Shown one piece after another: positions 38,257-50,404 of a stretch of 64,000 nt of DNA. The translations under genes were made by a program, and so were the position numbers. Under the pieces are notes generated by a model that ran no database searches, had not been told where the DNA came from, and saw only the letters and a list, made by a program, of their open reading frames with translations. The first letter of the stretch is position 1. Every line of letters starts with the position of its first letter. Source of the DNA: Alviniconcha marisindica (Eukaryota > Mollusca > Gastropoda > Provannidae); assembly GCA_018857735.1 (NCBI GenBank), contig JABMCL010001116.1, positions 2,397,501-2,461,500 of the forward strand, in the 5' to 3' direction.

Positions 38257-38712
38257 TGAACGTTTGGCTGAAACGTCTTCACGCGCCTGATGCATGCTGG
38301 ACTCTTCTGATCTGTTCACACGGGTGATGAACATTTGGCTCTAATGTCTTCGCGGGCCTGATGAACGTTGGACTCTAATGTCGTCACGCCCCTGATCCAC
38401 CGTAGACTCTAATGTCTTCACGCGGGTGATGCACGTTGGACACTGATGTCTTCACACTCGTGATGAACATTTGGCTGTAATGTCTTCGCGGGCCTGATGC
38501 ACGTTGGAATCTGATGTCTTCACACGCGTGATGAACGTTGGACTCTAATGTCTTCACGCCCCGATCCACCTTAGACTCTAATGTCTTCACACGGGTGATG
38601 CACGTTGAACACTAATGTCTTCACGCCCCTGATGCACGTTGGACTCTAATGTCTTCACGCGCCTGATGCACGTTGGACTCTAATGTCTTCACGCGGGTGA
38701 TGATTGTTTGAC
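38240..38712 (+). repeat. 34-bp minisatellite starting at the PRDM8 stop codon
   Basis: About 13 copies of a 34-bp unit run from the stop codon into the 3' UTR; each begins TGATGMACGTTKGACTCTAA. The last 15 coding bases (ATGTCGTCACACGCG) plus TGA match the ATGTCTTCACACGCG-TGA junction inside the array, so the coding end is effectively the first partial copy. One copy is 37 bp and one lacks part of the unit. Confidence 0.88.
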
Positions 38713-39384
38713 TACGTCAAGAATATGGTCTGTGACCAGACTATAGGTGTCTCATGACTAGGATTCAGTGTGATGATAGTGAGGTACCCTCCTGAGTCGA
38801 CGTCGACAGGGTGAACGTTCTACAGTGACACCACCCGACCGAGGCAGAGGTCTTCACTCATTAATTTTGATGCACAACCTGAAACAAAGTGAACTGCTAG
38901 CGTTGTGGAAGAAGCAGGATCCAGAGGTTAAGAAGAATGTGTTTGTTTTTTATGTTGATGGACAACTTTCTGTATGAACGGTTGTCGGTGCCTCATCTGA
39001 AGATGAGCCCTAAGCGCTTCACAGTGGCAACTATGTAGGGCTGTTTTCTGCTTCGTGCTGAGCAGACCACTGTGCTCTAGTCGTATGCGACTTTCAATGA
39101 AATTCCTTCGACTCGGAAACGAACGCTTAAGTTGCGATAACAATGAAGAAAATGAAACCTCATCCTGTTTGGCGTGGATGTTGCCGTGGTGTGGCGATGG
39201 GCTTCAGGGCGTCAAGATGACGGCTCACGACACTTCCTGACAGCACTGACAGCATATAATTATAGTCTGTTGTACAAGCAATTTACATGTACAGGATCTT
39301 CTGACGGTGGTTCCGACTGTAGTTCTGGTGAAGGGGAATAGGGCAAGGCGCTCTGCTGAAGGCATCGCCTGACTTGGCATCCAT

Positions 39385-39672
39385 ACAGGAACATGCATGA
39401 AGGACGAACTTCCAATTCCAAGTCATAGGAACATGCATGAAGGACGAACTTCCAATTCCAAGTCATAGGAACATGCATGAAGGACGAACTTCCCATTCCA
39501 AGACATAGGAACATGCCTGAAGGACGACCTTCCCATTCCAGGACATAGGAACAACATGTCTGAAGGACGAACTCCCTATTCCAGGACATTGGAACGTGCA
39601 TGAAGGACGAACTTCCCATTCCAGGACATAGGAACATGCCTGAAGGACGAACTCCCCATTCCAAGACAATGA
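39385..39672. repeat. 40-bp minisatellite, about 7 copies
   Basis: The unit is about 40 bp and contains AGGAACATGCATGAAGGACG followed by AACTTCCCATTCCAAGACAT. The copies differ at a few sites (CATGCATG versus CATGCCTG, one AACAACATGTCTG insert). It lies in the probable PRDM8 3' UTR. Confidence 0.9.
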
Positions 39673-40299
39673 CCCAGCTTTTTGCAGCATGAACTTACCA
39701 GGACTTACTGATGATCTCTTATTTGTGGGTACGTGTGTAGGACTGTAGCAGCGATGACCAAGGGTGGACAGGACGAGGCATCCTGAAAAATGGCTCACCT
39801 GACCACACATGCAGGTGCGTGTCTTCGTGCACGTGATGGTCGTTCACCATATCCAGTCACTGACCTAGTTTTGCAGCACGCGTTCTTCAGGACGTCTTGA
39901 TGACCTCTTACTGTGGATTGGATGGTGTTTTTGTTGTTCTTGTTGTTGTTTTCACTACGGCTATGATAATGATGAACAGGATTGTTTCTGTGACCTGTCG
40001 TTCCTGAAATGGATGATCAGGACCATAGTTATAGTGGTGATGAATAGCTGATGTTTGTGTTTGCTTTTAGTCGTGGATTTAGTGCTGACTGTGCAGTGTC
40101 ATGCTGACCGCCTGTTTGTGGACTGAATAGGTGGAACAAGGGCGGTGGATAGAACGGTGTTTAAGGTGGTTTATCAATCTCACGATATTCCTACTCAGAA
40201 TTAAAGTAATATCCACCATAAGGCATGCTTTTTTGTAATGCCATTGCAGACCACGGTTGGTGGTTCGAGTCGAACAAAGAGATATTGTGAGTGTGTGGT

Positions 40300-40393
40300 G
40301 TGCGTGCGTGCGTGCTTGCGTGCGTGCGTGCGTGCGTGTGTGTGTGTGTGTCTGGCTGGCTGGCTGGCTGGCTGTCTGTCTGTGTCTACGCGC

Positions 40394-40459
<66 letters not shown>

Positions 40460-40500
40460 GGGTGGGGGGGGGGGGGGGGGGGGTCTGTGTTACTGTCTAT
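40300..40500. repeat. GTGC / CTGG / GT microsatellites with poly-G tract
   Basis: The order is (GTGC)n, (TGGC)n, (GT)n and a G run of more than 20 at about 40465-40484. No coding potential: the open frames here are Cys-Val repeats. A second poly-G tract lies at 40709-40729. Confidence 0.9.
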
Positions 40501-40861
40501 ATCTGTAACTTTGGTCTGCATGTATTTGTGTGTGCCGGTGTGCGCGTACGCGCGTGTATGTGTGAGAGTCAGTGAGTGTGCGTCCGCAACCTAAATTGTC
40601 ACATTTTCCTCTCGTACCCATGTGAGTAGTAACGTACATTTCAAACGAGCAATGTTGTCATTTTGGTCTTTCTTATGTAAACATCTTTCCTATTTTGAAA
40701 AAAAGAGAGGGGGGGGGGGGGGGGGGGAGGGAGGGCTCTGTGGGCCCTACTTGATTAATTAGGAGTAAAAACAACCAACCGCATCATGTTCAAAAGCCCT
40801 TTTTTGAAATAATTTATAGAGTAATAGCTCTATTTGTGTTTCTTTATGTATTGATCATACA

Positions 40862-41450
40862 CAGGTTGTAGGTAGAGTTCAAGTGGTTGGCATAGCAAAA
40901 CCCTTCGTGTAGTATCCTACACCGGTTGTAGGTAGAGTTCAGGTGGTTGATATAGCAAAACCCTTCGTTTATTGATCCTACACTGATTGTACGTAGAGCT
41001 CAAGTGGCTAACATAGCATAATCCCTCGTATATGATCCTACACAGGTTGTAGGTAGAGTTCAGGAGGCTGATATAGCAAAACCTTTTGTGCATTGATTCT
41101 ACATTGGTTGTAGGTAGAGTTCAAGTGGCTAACATAGCATAATCCATCGTATATGATCCTACACAGGTTGTAGGTAGTTCAAGTGGCTGACATAGCACAA
41201 TCCTTCGTGTATGGTTGTAGGTAGAGTTCAAATGGCTGACATAGCATAATCCCTCGTGTGTGATCCTGCACAGGTTGTAGGTAGAGCTCAAGTGGCTGAC
41301 ATAGCATAATCCCTCGTGTATGATCCTACACAGGTTGTAGGTAGAGTTCAAGTGGCTGACATAGCATAATCCTTCGTGTATGATCCACCACAGGTTGTAG
41401 GTAAAGTTCAAGTAGCTGACGTAGCATAATTCCTCGTGTAAGTGTGATAA
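40862..41450. repeat. 60-bp minisatellite, about 10 copies
   Basis: The unit is about 60 bp and includes GGTTGTAGGTAGAGTTCAAG, TGGCTGACATAGCATAATCC and a TATGATCCTACACA end. One copy is truncated near 41205. It lies 2.6 kb downstream of the PRDM8 stop and just before the candidate poly(A) signal. Confidence 0.9.
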
Positions 41451-41627
41451 CTGTTTGCTGCATTCGGGAAAACAGCATGTGGCGGTGATATGAATATTTA
41501 GTGTGTCTTGTGCATCATTTCAACCATATTTTATTCAGTATTTCAGTTGTTTTGTGTGAAGTTCTGTTAACATAATGTAAATGTGTTTTATAGTCATATT
41601 TGTGCAATATGAGTATTATACAAAGTA

Positions 41628-41700
41628 AATAAAATTATGTAAAAATAACCGATCAGTCGCTGTCTTTCACTATGTGTGTACGTGTGTGTCAGTGCATGTG
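41628..41700 (+). terminator. Candidate PRDM8 polyadenylation site
   Basis: AATAAA lies at 41628-41633 within an AT-rich 170-bp stretch that looks like the end of a 3' UTR, with a TGTAAATG motif at about 41576. GU-rich sequence (GTGTGTACGTGTGTGTCAG) follows from about 41672, somewhat far downstream. If used, the 3' UTR is about 3.4 kb and contains three minisatellites. No closer convincing signal was noticed, but no transcript evidence is available. Confidence 0.45.
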
Positions 41701-41722
41701 TGCGTGCGTGCGTGCGTGCGTG

Positions 41723-41788
<66 letters not shown>

Positions 41789-41885
41789 TGTGTGTGTCTG
41801 TGTGTGTGTCTGTGTGTCTGTGTCTGTCTGTCTGTCTGTCTGTCTCTGTGAGTGTGAGTACGAGCGTGTGTACGTGCGTGCGTAC
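41675..41885. repeat. (GTGC)n, (GT)n, (CTGT)n compound microsatellite
   Basis: GT-rich run with GTGC at 41699-41724 and CTGT at 41823-41846. Confidence 0.95.
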
Positions 41886-41889
41886 GCGC

Positions 41890-43030
41890 TTGTATATATA
41901 AGGCGTGCCGTTTTCGGGCGCCAAGGGAGAAAAGTCCGTGTACTTGGCTACGCTTTCGCGGGAGTGATAGTGTTATTTCCCTTACACCCCATCAGCACTC
42001 GTGAAGCCAATGGCACAGGTTTCTGTTTATTATATTCATTTATCTTGCTACAAATCGACAAAAAAACGGAGTTTAATAACAGCGCTCGAAAGCTGACACA
42101 CGAACACAACAACGGAGACTTGAATCGCATGTTTGCAATATAAGTGTTTTTTAAATATATCTTTCTTACGCTATGCCGATCTGTGATCCGGTTGGCTATG
42201 GTGTTCACTACAAACTCAGAGAGAACGGGCGGTGGTTGGTTACTTTGGTTTGAAAAGCAACACCAACGGCTCGGTATGTCAGCAATAATTGATGAACATG
42301 TCGGTCATGGCGATAGCGATCGACATTAGCAGTGTGTAAAAACCACAGGCCCGCTCACAAACACGAATCTCCGTCGAGCTGTTTGTAATAACATAGCTGT
42401 TGCTAGGGGCGACCATTCACTTTCCTCGGCCGACACTTCGGCCAAAGTGCTTTGGCTGTCAGTTGAAGGCTGGAGGCCTGCTGATACACCTCGATCGCTG
42501 TCGCTTTTAAAACGGCAGTCGCTCCACTGCTATTTGTATCCGGGCCGTTGAGATCAGCTTCTGTGGCGTTTTGTATTTTAATTTTTATTCTGTTTTAATA
42601 ATGCCTCTTTATATACATGTATTTTGCTAATGAATATGAGAAGCGATTACAAAAAACCCAAAAACTAAACAAAAAGGGGGAGTGTTCATTATTTTACGCT
42701 CAGTTTGAAGTTGGTCAGTTACGGATGACATGTTTGTTGTGATTGTTGTAGTTGTCGTTGTCGTGTTGTTGTTGTTGTTGTTGCCGTCGTCGTTTTTTAG
42801 CCGGTATTCATAAAACAACAACAACATAAGAAGAAGAAGAAGAAGAAGAATTGCGGTAATTTCTATAGCGGCCAAAGATTTTTGTTCTGACATGGGGGAT
42901 ACGAAATATCCGTGTGTCTACAGAAGAACGAGGCTGTCTAGAACTGATGGGTGTGCACAGAGAGGTCAGAGAGACAGGCAGGAGGAAGTCAAGGAGGAAG
43001 TTGTGACAGACAGTCAGTAGACAGTGTGTA
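41890..43030. other. Unique non-coding sequence
   Basis: No gene was supported. Short (GTT)n at 42765-42783 and (AAG)n at 42828-42850. Confidence 0.45.
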
Positions 43031-43048
43031 GCCTATTCAGTCTATAAT

Positions 43049-43255
43049 GAATCAACACACAAGGGAGTTAATTAGCGCTCGAAATACGTAACAATTGAGG
43101 ACGTATCTCTGATGGAGTTTATGAGGATGTATCTCTGATATTTACCTAATATTTACACGCATGCCAGCTGAAAGTTAACGTAGGCGACTCAAGTCTTTGT
43201 TGCTGTACTTGTGTGACGTCTTTCGGGCGCTAATAAATCCCTTGTGTGCTGATTC
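43049..43255. mobile_element. Foldback / MITE-like element with about 40-bp inverted ends
   Basis: The left end GAATCAACACACAAGGGAGT and the reverse complement of the right end, GAATCAGCACACAAGGGATT, pair for about 40 bp through TTAGCGCTCGAAA. A 17-bp direct repeat TTCAGTCTATAATGAAT lies at 43036-43052 and 43300-43316. Single-ended relatives occur at 24245-24350 and 26955-27070. Confidence 0.6.
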
Positions 43256-43885
43256 AGCACGAGCGCTCTGGGGCTCGTTCTGTTTCAGATTCATTTTGTT
43301 TCAGTCTATAATGAATTCAACATTGTTTCATGAAGACCGACGAAAACAAGCAAACAAACAACAACAACAGCAAAAACTGTTAAAGTCGCGCCACAGTTGT
43401 GGTGGCCTAAATATACTGAATGCACAGTACGGCAGTGTGAAAGTGGTACTACCGTCAAAATGGTTGAAATAAAGCACTCAAATTGACTGACATAATCACC
43501 ATTTGAAAATACCCAGGGCTTGTCAAAAGGAACATGGCCTACCTTTTTTCTTTTTAACGAAGATTTGATTAACTAACATTAAATTCAGTCACAACTGGAT
43601 TCAGATATATTTTAATACGGGTAAAAAAAAGAAAAGGAAGAAAAGCTCTGTAGGCAGTGTTTTTCAGCTACACACATATGGTTTATGTTTTTAAAAAAAG
43701 TTTTAAAAAAAATATATTAAAAAATGCAGGTGAAGAACACTTGCTACATAGCTGCTTTTTTTTCTTTCTTTTCTTCTATTTTTCTTTTCTTTCTTTCTGA
43801 AAGCTAGGGCTATAATTATTTCAAAATATCGTCCCAAAATGTACGCCTACAGATAGAGGGTGGCCTACTGACAGTCAACCCTCGA

Positions 43886-44005
<120 letters not shown>

Positions 44006-44138
44006 GGACAATATCATCAGGCCTACAGTCAGTAAACACATAAAAAATGTCAGATTATATTTGGAGGCATAAGTCTGTCGAATTCAGACCTGGAAATTAT
44101 GATGTCGTGTACCTCAGTTATTATACTCCCATATAATA

Positions 44139-44212
44139 ATAAACAATTCTTATAAAACGCTGTTCTCTAATCAGAGTTAAACTCACTGCGCTGTACAAAC
44201 AACTTATCACAA
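44139..44212. mobile_element. Second copy of the TTTATAAAGCGC-type repeat
   Basis: It aligns with 47925-48000 through TATAAAACGCT and CACTGCGCTGTACAAA. Confidence 0.45.
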
Positions 44213-44297
44213 AAAGCACATTAGCATACATTTCAACAAAAACTGAAAACCTTAAATATTATAGTCTACCATTATTACCTAGCAAACAATAACTATA

Positions 44298-44299
<2 letters not shown>

Positions 44300-44356
<57 letters not shown>
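44300..44356. repeat. (CA)n microsatellite
   Basis: About 56 bp of perfect CA. Confidence 0.97.
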
Positions 44357-44359
<3 letters not shown>

Positions 44360-44974
44360 ACCAGTCCCCGCTCGTCCACTCAAATACAACTATTATTAAA
44401 TGATCGATACTCTCAGCAGCAGCAACAACAACAACAAATTACACAATTACATCACACTGAAAGAATACTGAACGGATGCAAGTAGGGGGAACATGTGAAT
44501 TTGTTACTGGTGGATATGTGTCTTGTATGAAAATGAAACTGTTATGACAGCTGTTATAAAGGAGTGTGAATGAGTGAGTGAATGTGTGTATTGTAATGAT
44601 GGACGGATGCATGTTTTTTTATTAAACTCCCCAGAATAAGGGGGGAAGGGGGGCAACAAAAACAACTCGAGTCTGTCTTCTCACCCACCCACCCGTGCCC
44701 CCTTCTCTTGTCTGGATCTGTCATCCCCACCCCCACCCCCCCTCCACCAACTCCCGCCCTCTCCCATGATGAATGCGGAGGAGGGGGGTGGGGAGGCTAA
44801 TCACCGCTGAACGGACGCAACTTTCCAGCGTGCAGCATAAACCAGCGTCGCAACAGCCTGTCATGTGACCAGGTTTAGCTCTGCACGGCGAGTTCAGTAA
44901 ACACAGGCACACGACCGCAGATCTATAAATAACAATCCTATTCTATATCTGTGGCTCTCGATACGCTCCGAGTT

Positions 44975-45062
44975 CAGTGCTGCTAAACGTCCACATAGAC
45001 TACGGACTATTTGGGACGGGGAGTCCAGGCGGGTGGCCCACTTTTACACAGCTCCTGAGCTC
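44975..45062 (-). mobile_element. Degraded copy of the short retroposon family, minus orientation
   Basis: The minus strand reads GAGCTCAGGAGCTGTGTAAA, then CCCCGTCCCAAATAG and TATGTGGACGTTTAGCA, matching the family core. The ends are not definable. Confidence 0.65.
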
Positions 45063-45069
45063 TTTTGAC

Positions 45070-45930
45070 ATGCTCCAGCAAACTGTGGCCTTTTGTCCCT
45101 CTACCCACGCTACACCCGTTTCTTTGCAGCCAGTTTGTTCACAACTCGCAACTCACCGCTGTAACTGAAATGAATCAGTTACGGATTGCAATTCCGCAAA
45201 CGAAAGTTGTTTTGGTCGAGGGTGCCTGTGTGTGTGTGTGAGGGGGGGGGGGAGTGTAGACAGGTGCCGATTTTAGTTTCCAGAGCCTGTGGATAACCAC
45301 CTGTGTGACGTCACTAGCAATGTTTGCAGACCCATGTGTGGCAAGTCTAGAACCGGGTTACGGGAAGCCTAGCGTGACAGAGACCACAACACGCCTGAAA
45401 TGCAGACTGGTCAATGGCAAACTCTCAGGCGTGCCAATGTGTAGACTGATTCAATGAGCACCGGATTTTTCAGTCTGTAAAGTTCGCTGGACCGACCTGG
45501 TCAATTTTTCAACGTTGTGTCTGTCCTTCGTTCGTGCTTTGTACGTGTACGCATATTCCCCGAGACAGAATTAAGTGTCGAGCGGGAAGTATGTGACCGG
45601 ACACGTTCTCTGGCGTGTGTGTTAGTTATGGTGCTTCAGTGTGCTGTCTTCGGCAGTCTTTCGTCTTATCACACGCGTTGTTTGGCTTTGTGCCAGTGTG
45701 AAACCTTGATACACGTACGCTGAACTGTGACGAAAGATTGGAGATCTTTCTGTGTGAAGCCGACGTTTCAGTATTGATCGGCGAGCAGCGGGTATGTAGT
45801 CTAGCTCCGTGTTACCTGTCCACTGAGTCTGTTGGGCTAACTGACCAGTGGTGGTATTACTGTGCGAGTTATTGTTATTGTCTTCCTGGCATAGTAGGCG
45901 GCCGGTAGTACACACGAGACATAGTAGGAC
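45070..45930. other. Unique non-coding sequence
   Basis: No gene was supported; a G tract at 45243-45252. Open frames are short and lack family features. Confidence 0.4.
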
Positions 45931-45963
45931 ATGAGAGAGAGAGAGGGGGGTGGGTGGGCCTAA

Positions 45964-45969
45964 GTGTGT

Positions 45970-46007
<38 letters not shown>

Positions 46008-46037
46008 GTGTGTGTGTGTGTGTGTGTGTATGTGTGT

Positions 46038-46134
<97 letters not shown>

Positions 46135-46216
46135 CGTACACGACACACACACACCACTCACACACACACACACACTCCACACACAAATAATATTATTATA
46201 TATATATATATATATT

Positions 46217-46254
<38 letters not shown>

Positions 46255-46258
46255 ATAG
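45964..46258. repeat. (GT)n, short (CA)n, then (TA)n
   Basis: GT to 46132, CA-rich 46143-46185, TA 46195-46257. GT followed closely by CA could fold back. Confidence 0.95.
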
Positions 46259-46264
46259 GTTATG

Positions 46265-46745
46265 TATAGTTTGATAACAAAGTGCTGAACACTTCGTTAT
46301 CAACCTATACGTAGCCTATTGTATTTGGAGTGTACCGTCTCAATATGAACACTTTGTTATCAACCTATACGTAGTCTATTGTTTTGGGAGTGTATCGTCT
46401 TAATATGAACACTTTGTTATCAACCTATACGTAGCCTATTGTATCTGGAGTGTACCGTCTCAATATGAACACTTTGTTATCAAGCTGTACGTAGAGTGTT
46501 GTATTGGCAGAGAGTGTGTCGTCTTAATACGAACACTTTGTTATCAACCTATACGTAGCCTATTGAACTGGCAGAGAGTGTAACTATCGTCTTAATATGA
46601 ACACTTTGTTATCAACCTATATGTAGCCTATTGCATTGGCAATGAGTCTTTCGTCTTAATACGAACACTTTGTTATCAACCTGTACGTAGCCTGTTGTAT
46701 TGGGAGGGTGTGTCTCGTCTTAATATGACCACTTTGTTCTCAAGC
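46265..46745. repeat. 60-66-bp minisatellite, about 8 copies
   Basis: The unit contains GAACACTTTGTTATCAACCT, ATACGTAGCCTATTGTATT and GTGTACCGTCTCAATAT. Later copies add a GGCAGAGAG insert. Confidence 0.92.
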
Positions 46746-46893
46746 CATGTTTGACACACAGTATAGCCGACTGAACTGGTCCCAATCGCTGAGTATCGCC
46801 GACCGGACTAGTTCAACAAACAGTACTTAGCAAAGATGTTTATGGGCTTCATTATTAAGAATTAACAACAACAACAAAAACTGTCGGCACGTA

Positions 46894-46960
46894 ACCCCCC
46901 CCCCCCCCCCCCCCGCATTCCCCCCCCCCCCTCCCCCTCCCCCCCCCCCCCCCACCGCCC

Positions 46961-47000
<40 letters not shown>
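46894..47000. repeat. Poly-C blocks and (CT)n
   Basis: C-rich runs at 46896-46965 with few interruptions, then CT to 46999. A second C-rich block lies at 47100-47130. Confidence 0.92.
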
Positions 47001-47003
<3 letters not shown>

Positions 47004-47495
47004 ACTGACAATTCATATTCCGTCGAAAGGAGTAGACGTGACCTGTTTTTATTCTCATTACTGCCTTTTCTTATGCATTTTCTGCGGCTCCTGGGCTACC
47101 TCCCCCCCCCTCCCCCCCCCCCACCCTCCCCAAAATACAAAGAAATGACACACAGTCCCGAGGTCTGTAGAAATTGATCACACGATTGATCGGTGCCTGG
47201 CTATGGCAGGGTGGGTGCAGAGGCATAGAGTTACGAGGGTTCAACTCAACAATAACGCTGTCGATAATGGTTGATTGACGGGGACCGGGCAAGTGGGAAA
47301 TGAGCATAGGTGATGATCACCACAATCACTTGCACCCTAACCACCTCCTTCTCACCCGTTTGTTTCGCTCCACGGAGTTTGAAAAAAAAGCGTGCAATAG
47401 CGTTGCTCATTCAACTTCATTTCACCAGACCTCTTCAGTTAGAAGCGTATCGTAACACTTCTCGCAAACAGTGATTCAGATTCACTACTTGTGAT

Positions 47496-47497
<2 letters not shown>

Positions 47498-47590
<93 letters not shown>
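47498..47590. repeat. (GA)n microsatellite
   Basis: GA with one AAG interruption at about 47537. Confidence 0.97.
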
Positions 47591-47591
<1 letters not shown>

Positions 47592-47924
47592 CCCCCTTCC
47601 CCATCCCAAACCCTCACTCTGTCTCTCAGACTAAGACGTACTCTCTAGTCTTTTTAAGAAACACAGAAACAGGCACAGACTGGCACACAAACGAACATAG
47701 AGAGAGAGAGAGAAGGTCTCGCACTTATATTCGTAACCATCTCAATGGTTGGGCATATTTGTTAAGTAATAAGAATTACCCTGCTGAACTGGCCCTTTAA
47801 TGAGAGCTTGATTTTTCATTGCCTATACATGATGCTTGGTGGCTGCAGTGGTTGGAGGCTTGCCAAGCTGTCTGTCAAATGAAATGTCACGTTCCAGCCA
47901 ACTGGATGCGTTTATTTTTCGTTA

Positions 47925-48000
47925 ATAATGATAACTGATTTATAAAGCGCGAGCATCTAGCATGAAAACAGAGCTCGGCGCGCTGTACAAAATTCAAACA
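47925..48000. mobile_element. Dispersed TTTATAAAGCGC / GCGCTGTACAAA repeat fragment
   Basis: AATAATGATAACTGATTTAT, AAAGCGCGAG and GGCGCGCTGTACAAA also occur in diverged form at 44139-44212 (TTATAAAACGCTG.. ACTGCGCTGTACAAA) and weakly at 35970-36010. The superfamily was not assigned. Confidence 0.5.
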
Positions 48001-48147
48001 TAAACTATTACATCCACGCTGAGACAGCTTCAGCGAAAAACGACAGTAACTTTGACTACAAGCAACTCTAATGACAAGAAGCTAGACACACAATACATAC
48101 ATTACACATATGTACACATGCACGCGCGCTTACACGAAGGTACGCGC

Positions 48148-48184
48148 GCGCACACACACACACACGTACGCACACACACACACG

Positions 48185-48276
<92 letters not shown>

Positions 48277-48308
48277 TACATGCCCATACATGCCCATACA
48301 TGCCCATA

Positions 48309-48400
<92 letters not shown>
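48148..48400. repeat. (CA)n, three CATACATGCC units, (CT)n
   Basis: CA to 48271, ACATGCCCAT triplicate at 48277-48308, CT to 48399. Confidence 0.96.
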
Positions 48401-48404
<4 letters not shown>

Positions 48405-48577
48405 CGAAATCTTTTAAGAACAAAGATAAGCGTTGTATTGAATCTGCTAACAATAGTAAATTTTGAACAGATCGATCTGCAGAGCAGTTTTAGATGCAAG
48501 TGGGTGACTGAATGTCGTGGACCAAGGAATTCTCCCGAGTGGAAATCGCCAAGGTAACCGAAATCTGGAGACAGTAA

Positions 48578-48948
48578 CACTTAGAGCGGGGGCTGTGGTG
48601 CAGACGGCAAAGCTTAGAGCGGGGGCTGTGGTGCAGACGGCAAAGCTTAGAGCGGGGGCTGTGGTGCAGACGGCAAAGCTTAGAGCGGGGGCTGTGGTGC
48701 AGACGACAAAGCTTAGAGCGGGTGCTGTGGTGCCGACGGCAAAGCTTAGAGCGGGGGCTGTGGTGCAGACGACAAAGCTTAGAGCGGGGGCTGTGGTGCA
48801 GACGACAAAGCTTAGAGCGGGGGCTGTGGTGCAGACGACAAAGCTTAGAGCGGGGGCTGTGGTGCAGACGACAAAGCTTAGAGCGGGGGCTGTGGTGCAG
48901 ACGGCAAAGCTTAGAGCGGGGCCTGTGGTGCAGACGGCAAAATCTGCC
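48578..48948. repeat. 33-bp minisatellite, 11 copies, open in several frames
   Basis: The unit is AGCTTAGAGCGGGGGCTGTG plus GTGCAGACGGCAA. Copies differ mainly at GACGGCAAAG versus GACGACAAAG. The multiple-of-three length gives 11-residue repeats on both strands (KLRAGAVVQTA; LCRLHHSPRSK), with no start context or flanking coding signal. Confidence 0.95.
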
Positions 48949-49110
48949 GTGACCTAGCTCTTTGATAACAGAATGGCCCATGTCATTTAAAAAAAACACC
49001 TAAATATCATAGTTCTACAGTCTTCATTCTGCATTCTCCATATTTTATCGCTTGCAATGGACTTTAATGCTGCAGTCATCGGCTGTTGTTTATTTGTTTA
49101 TAATTGTTTT

Positions 49111-49285
<175 letters not shown>

Positions 49286-49452
49286 TTGTTTGTTTTTCTT
49301 CTTTGTTTTTTCTCTTCTTTGTTTTGTTTTTTATCTGTTTGTTGAAAGGGCAGCTCATTCCCAGCACAGTAAGCTAAACTAACCCATTAAAGCAACAAGT
49401 ACGCCAACACTGATCACTGTTGTTATTGATGGTACTGCTGCTGTTGTTATTG

Positions 49453-49586
49453 TTGTTGTTGTTGTTGTTGTTGTTGTTCTTCTTCTTCTTCTTCTTCTTC
49501 TTCTTCTTCTTCTTCTTCTTCTTCTTCTTCTTCTTCTTCATCTTCTTCTTCTTCTTCTTCTTCTTCATCTTCTTCTTCTTCTTCTC
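49453..49586. repeat. (GTT)n then (CTT)n
   Basis: GTT to 49477, then CTT with two CAT interruptions to 49585. Poly-Leu/Phe and poly-Lys frames are artefacts. Confidence 0.97.
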
Positions 49587-50199
49587 GCTGTTATTACTGT
49601 TGCCTTGAATAAACCATTACACACAGTTCAGTTCAAATAGAATATCTAGCACATTATCCATGCCATGCATTTTGCTTTGAAATTCAAGCTGAGGCTTTTG
49701 AACTGGCTGAGATAAAGCGTATATACCCCCCCCCCCCCCCAACAACCATAGCCCCCGTCCTCCACCAGGGCATTAATAGAGATATATAGATCTCCCCAAA
49801 AGATTTATATCTTTTGTCTGCTTTAGCCAACGGTCTAATGGTGTCTACCCGCACGCTTCAAACTTCCTGGATCAAGTTGATTTCATACTTTATTTCCTGC
49901 ATTCTGTTTCAGGCCGGAGCCACAGGCACACGGAGAGCACAGGCCCTTGTCTTCTTAACATGCTGCTGCGTGTCTGCAGTTTGTGACAGTGACGCGGTGT
50001 CTGCATGCTATTGTTGCACAGCAGACCTAGCACGAGGTGACCGCACTGCACAACGGCTGACGACACTGACGTTTGCAGTTCCAGTTCTTTGTTTGCTGCC
50101 ATGATTCCCCAGACAGCAGGGAGACGGGAGAAAAACAAAAGAAGCGTGTTTAAACAAACGTGTCTTTCAACCATGACGATTTTTTAACGGATCAGTGTT

Positions 50200-50404
50200 A
50201 AACTGTTAGCTTGGATATAATGTGACAGTGGTGTTTTGCCTTTACATGATCAGATAAGAATGGCGTTAGAGACGGAGCAGGTGGGCGTGGTTTGGAGAAA
50301 AGAACGCAGTGTATCTCTGCTGCGGAACTACTGAACAGCTATACTGAGAGCCGGACCAGGGGGCTGTTGTTTAACGCGGCGAAAAGCTTCCCAAAGCAGC
50401 GAAC
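50200..50404 (+). promoter_or_regulatory. Probable TATA-less promoter / 5' UTR of the two-pass protein gene
   Basis: The 200 bp before the start codon are repeat-free. They carry a GC-box/KLF-like GGGCGTGG at 50283-50290 and no obvious TATA box. The transcription start is not determinable from the sequence. Confidence 0.35.
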
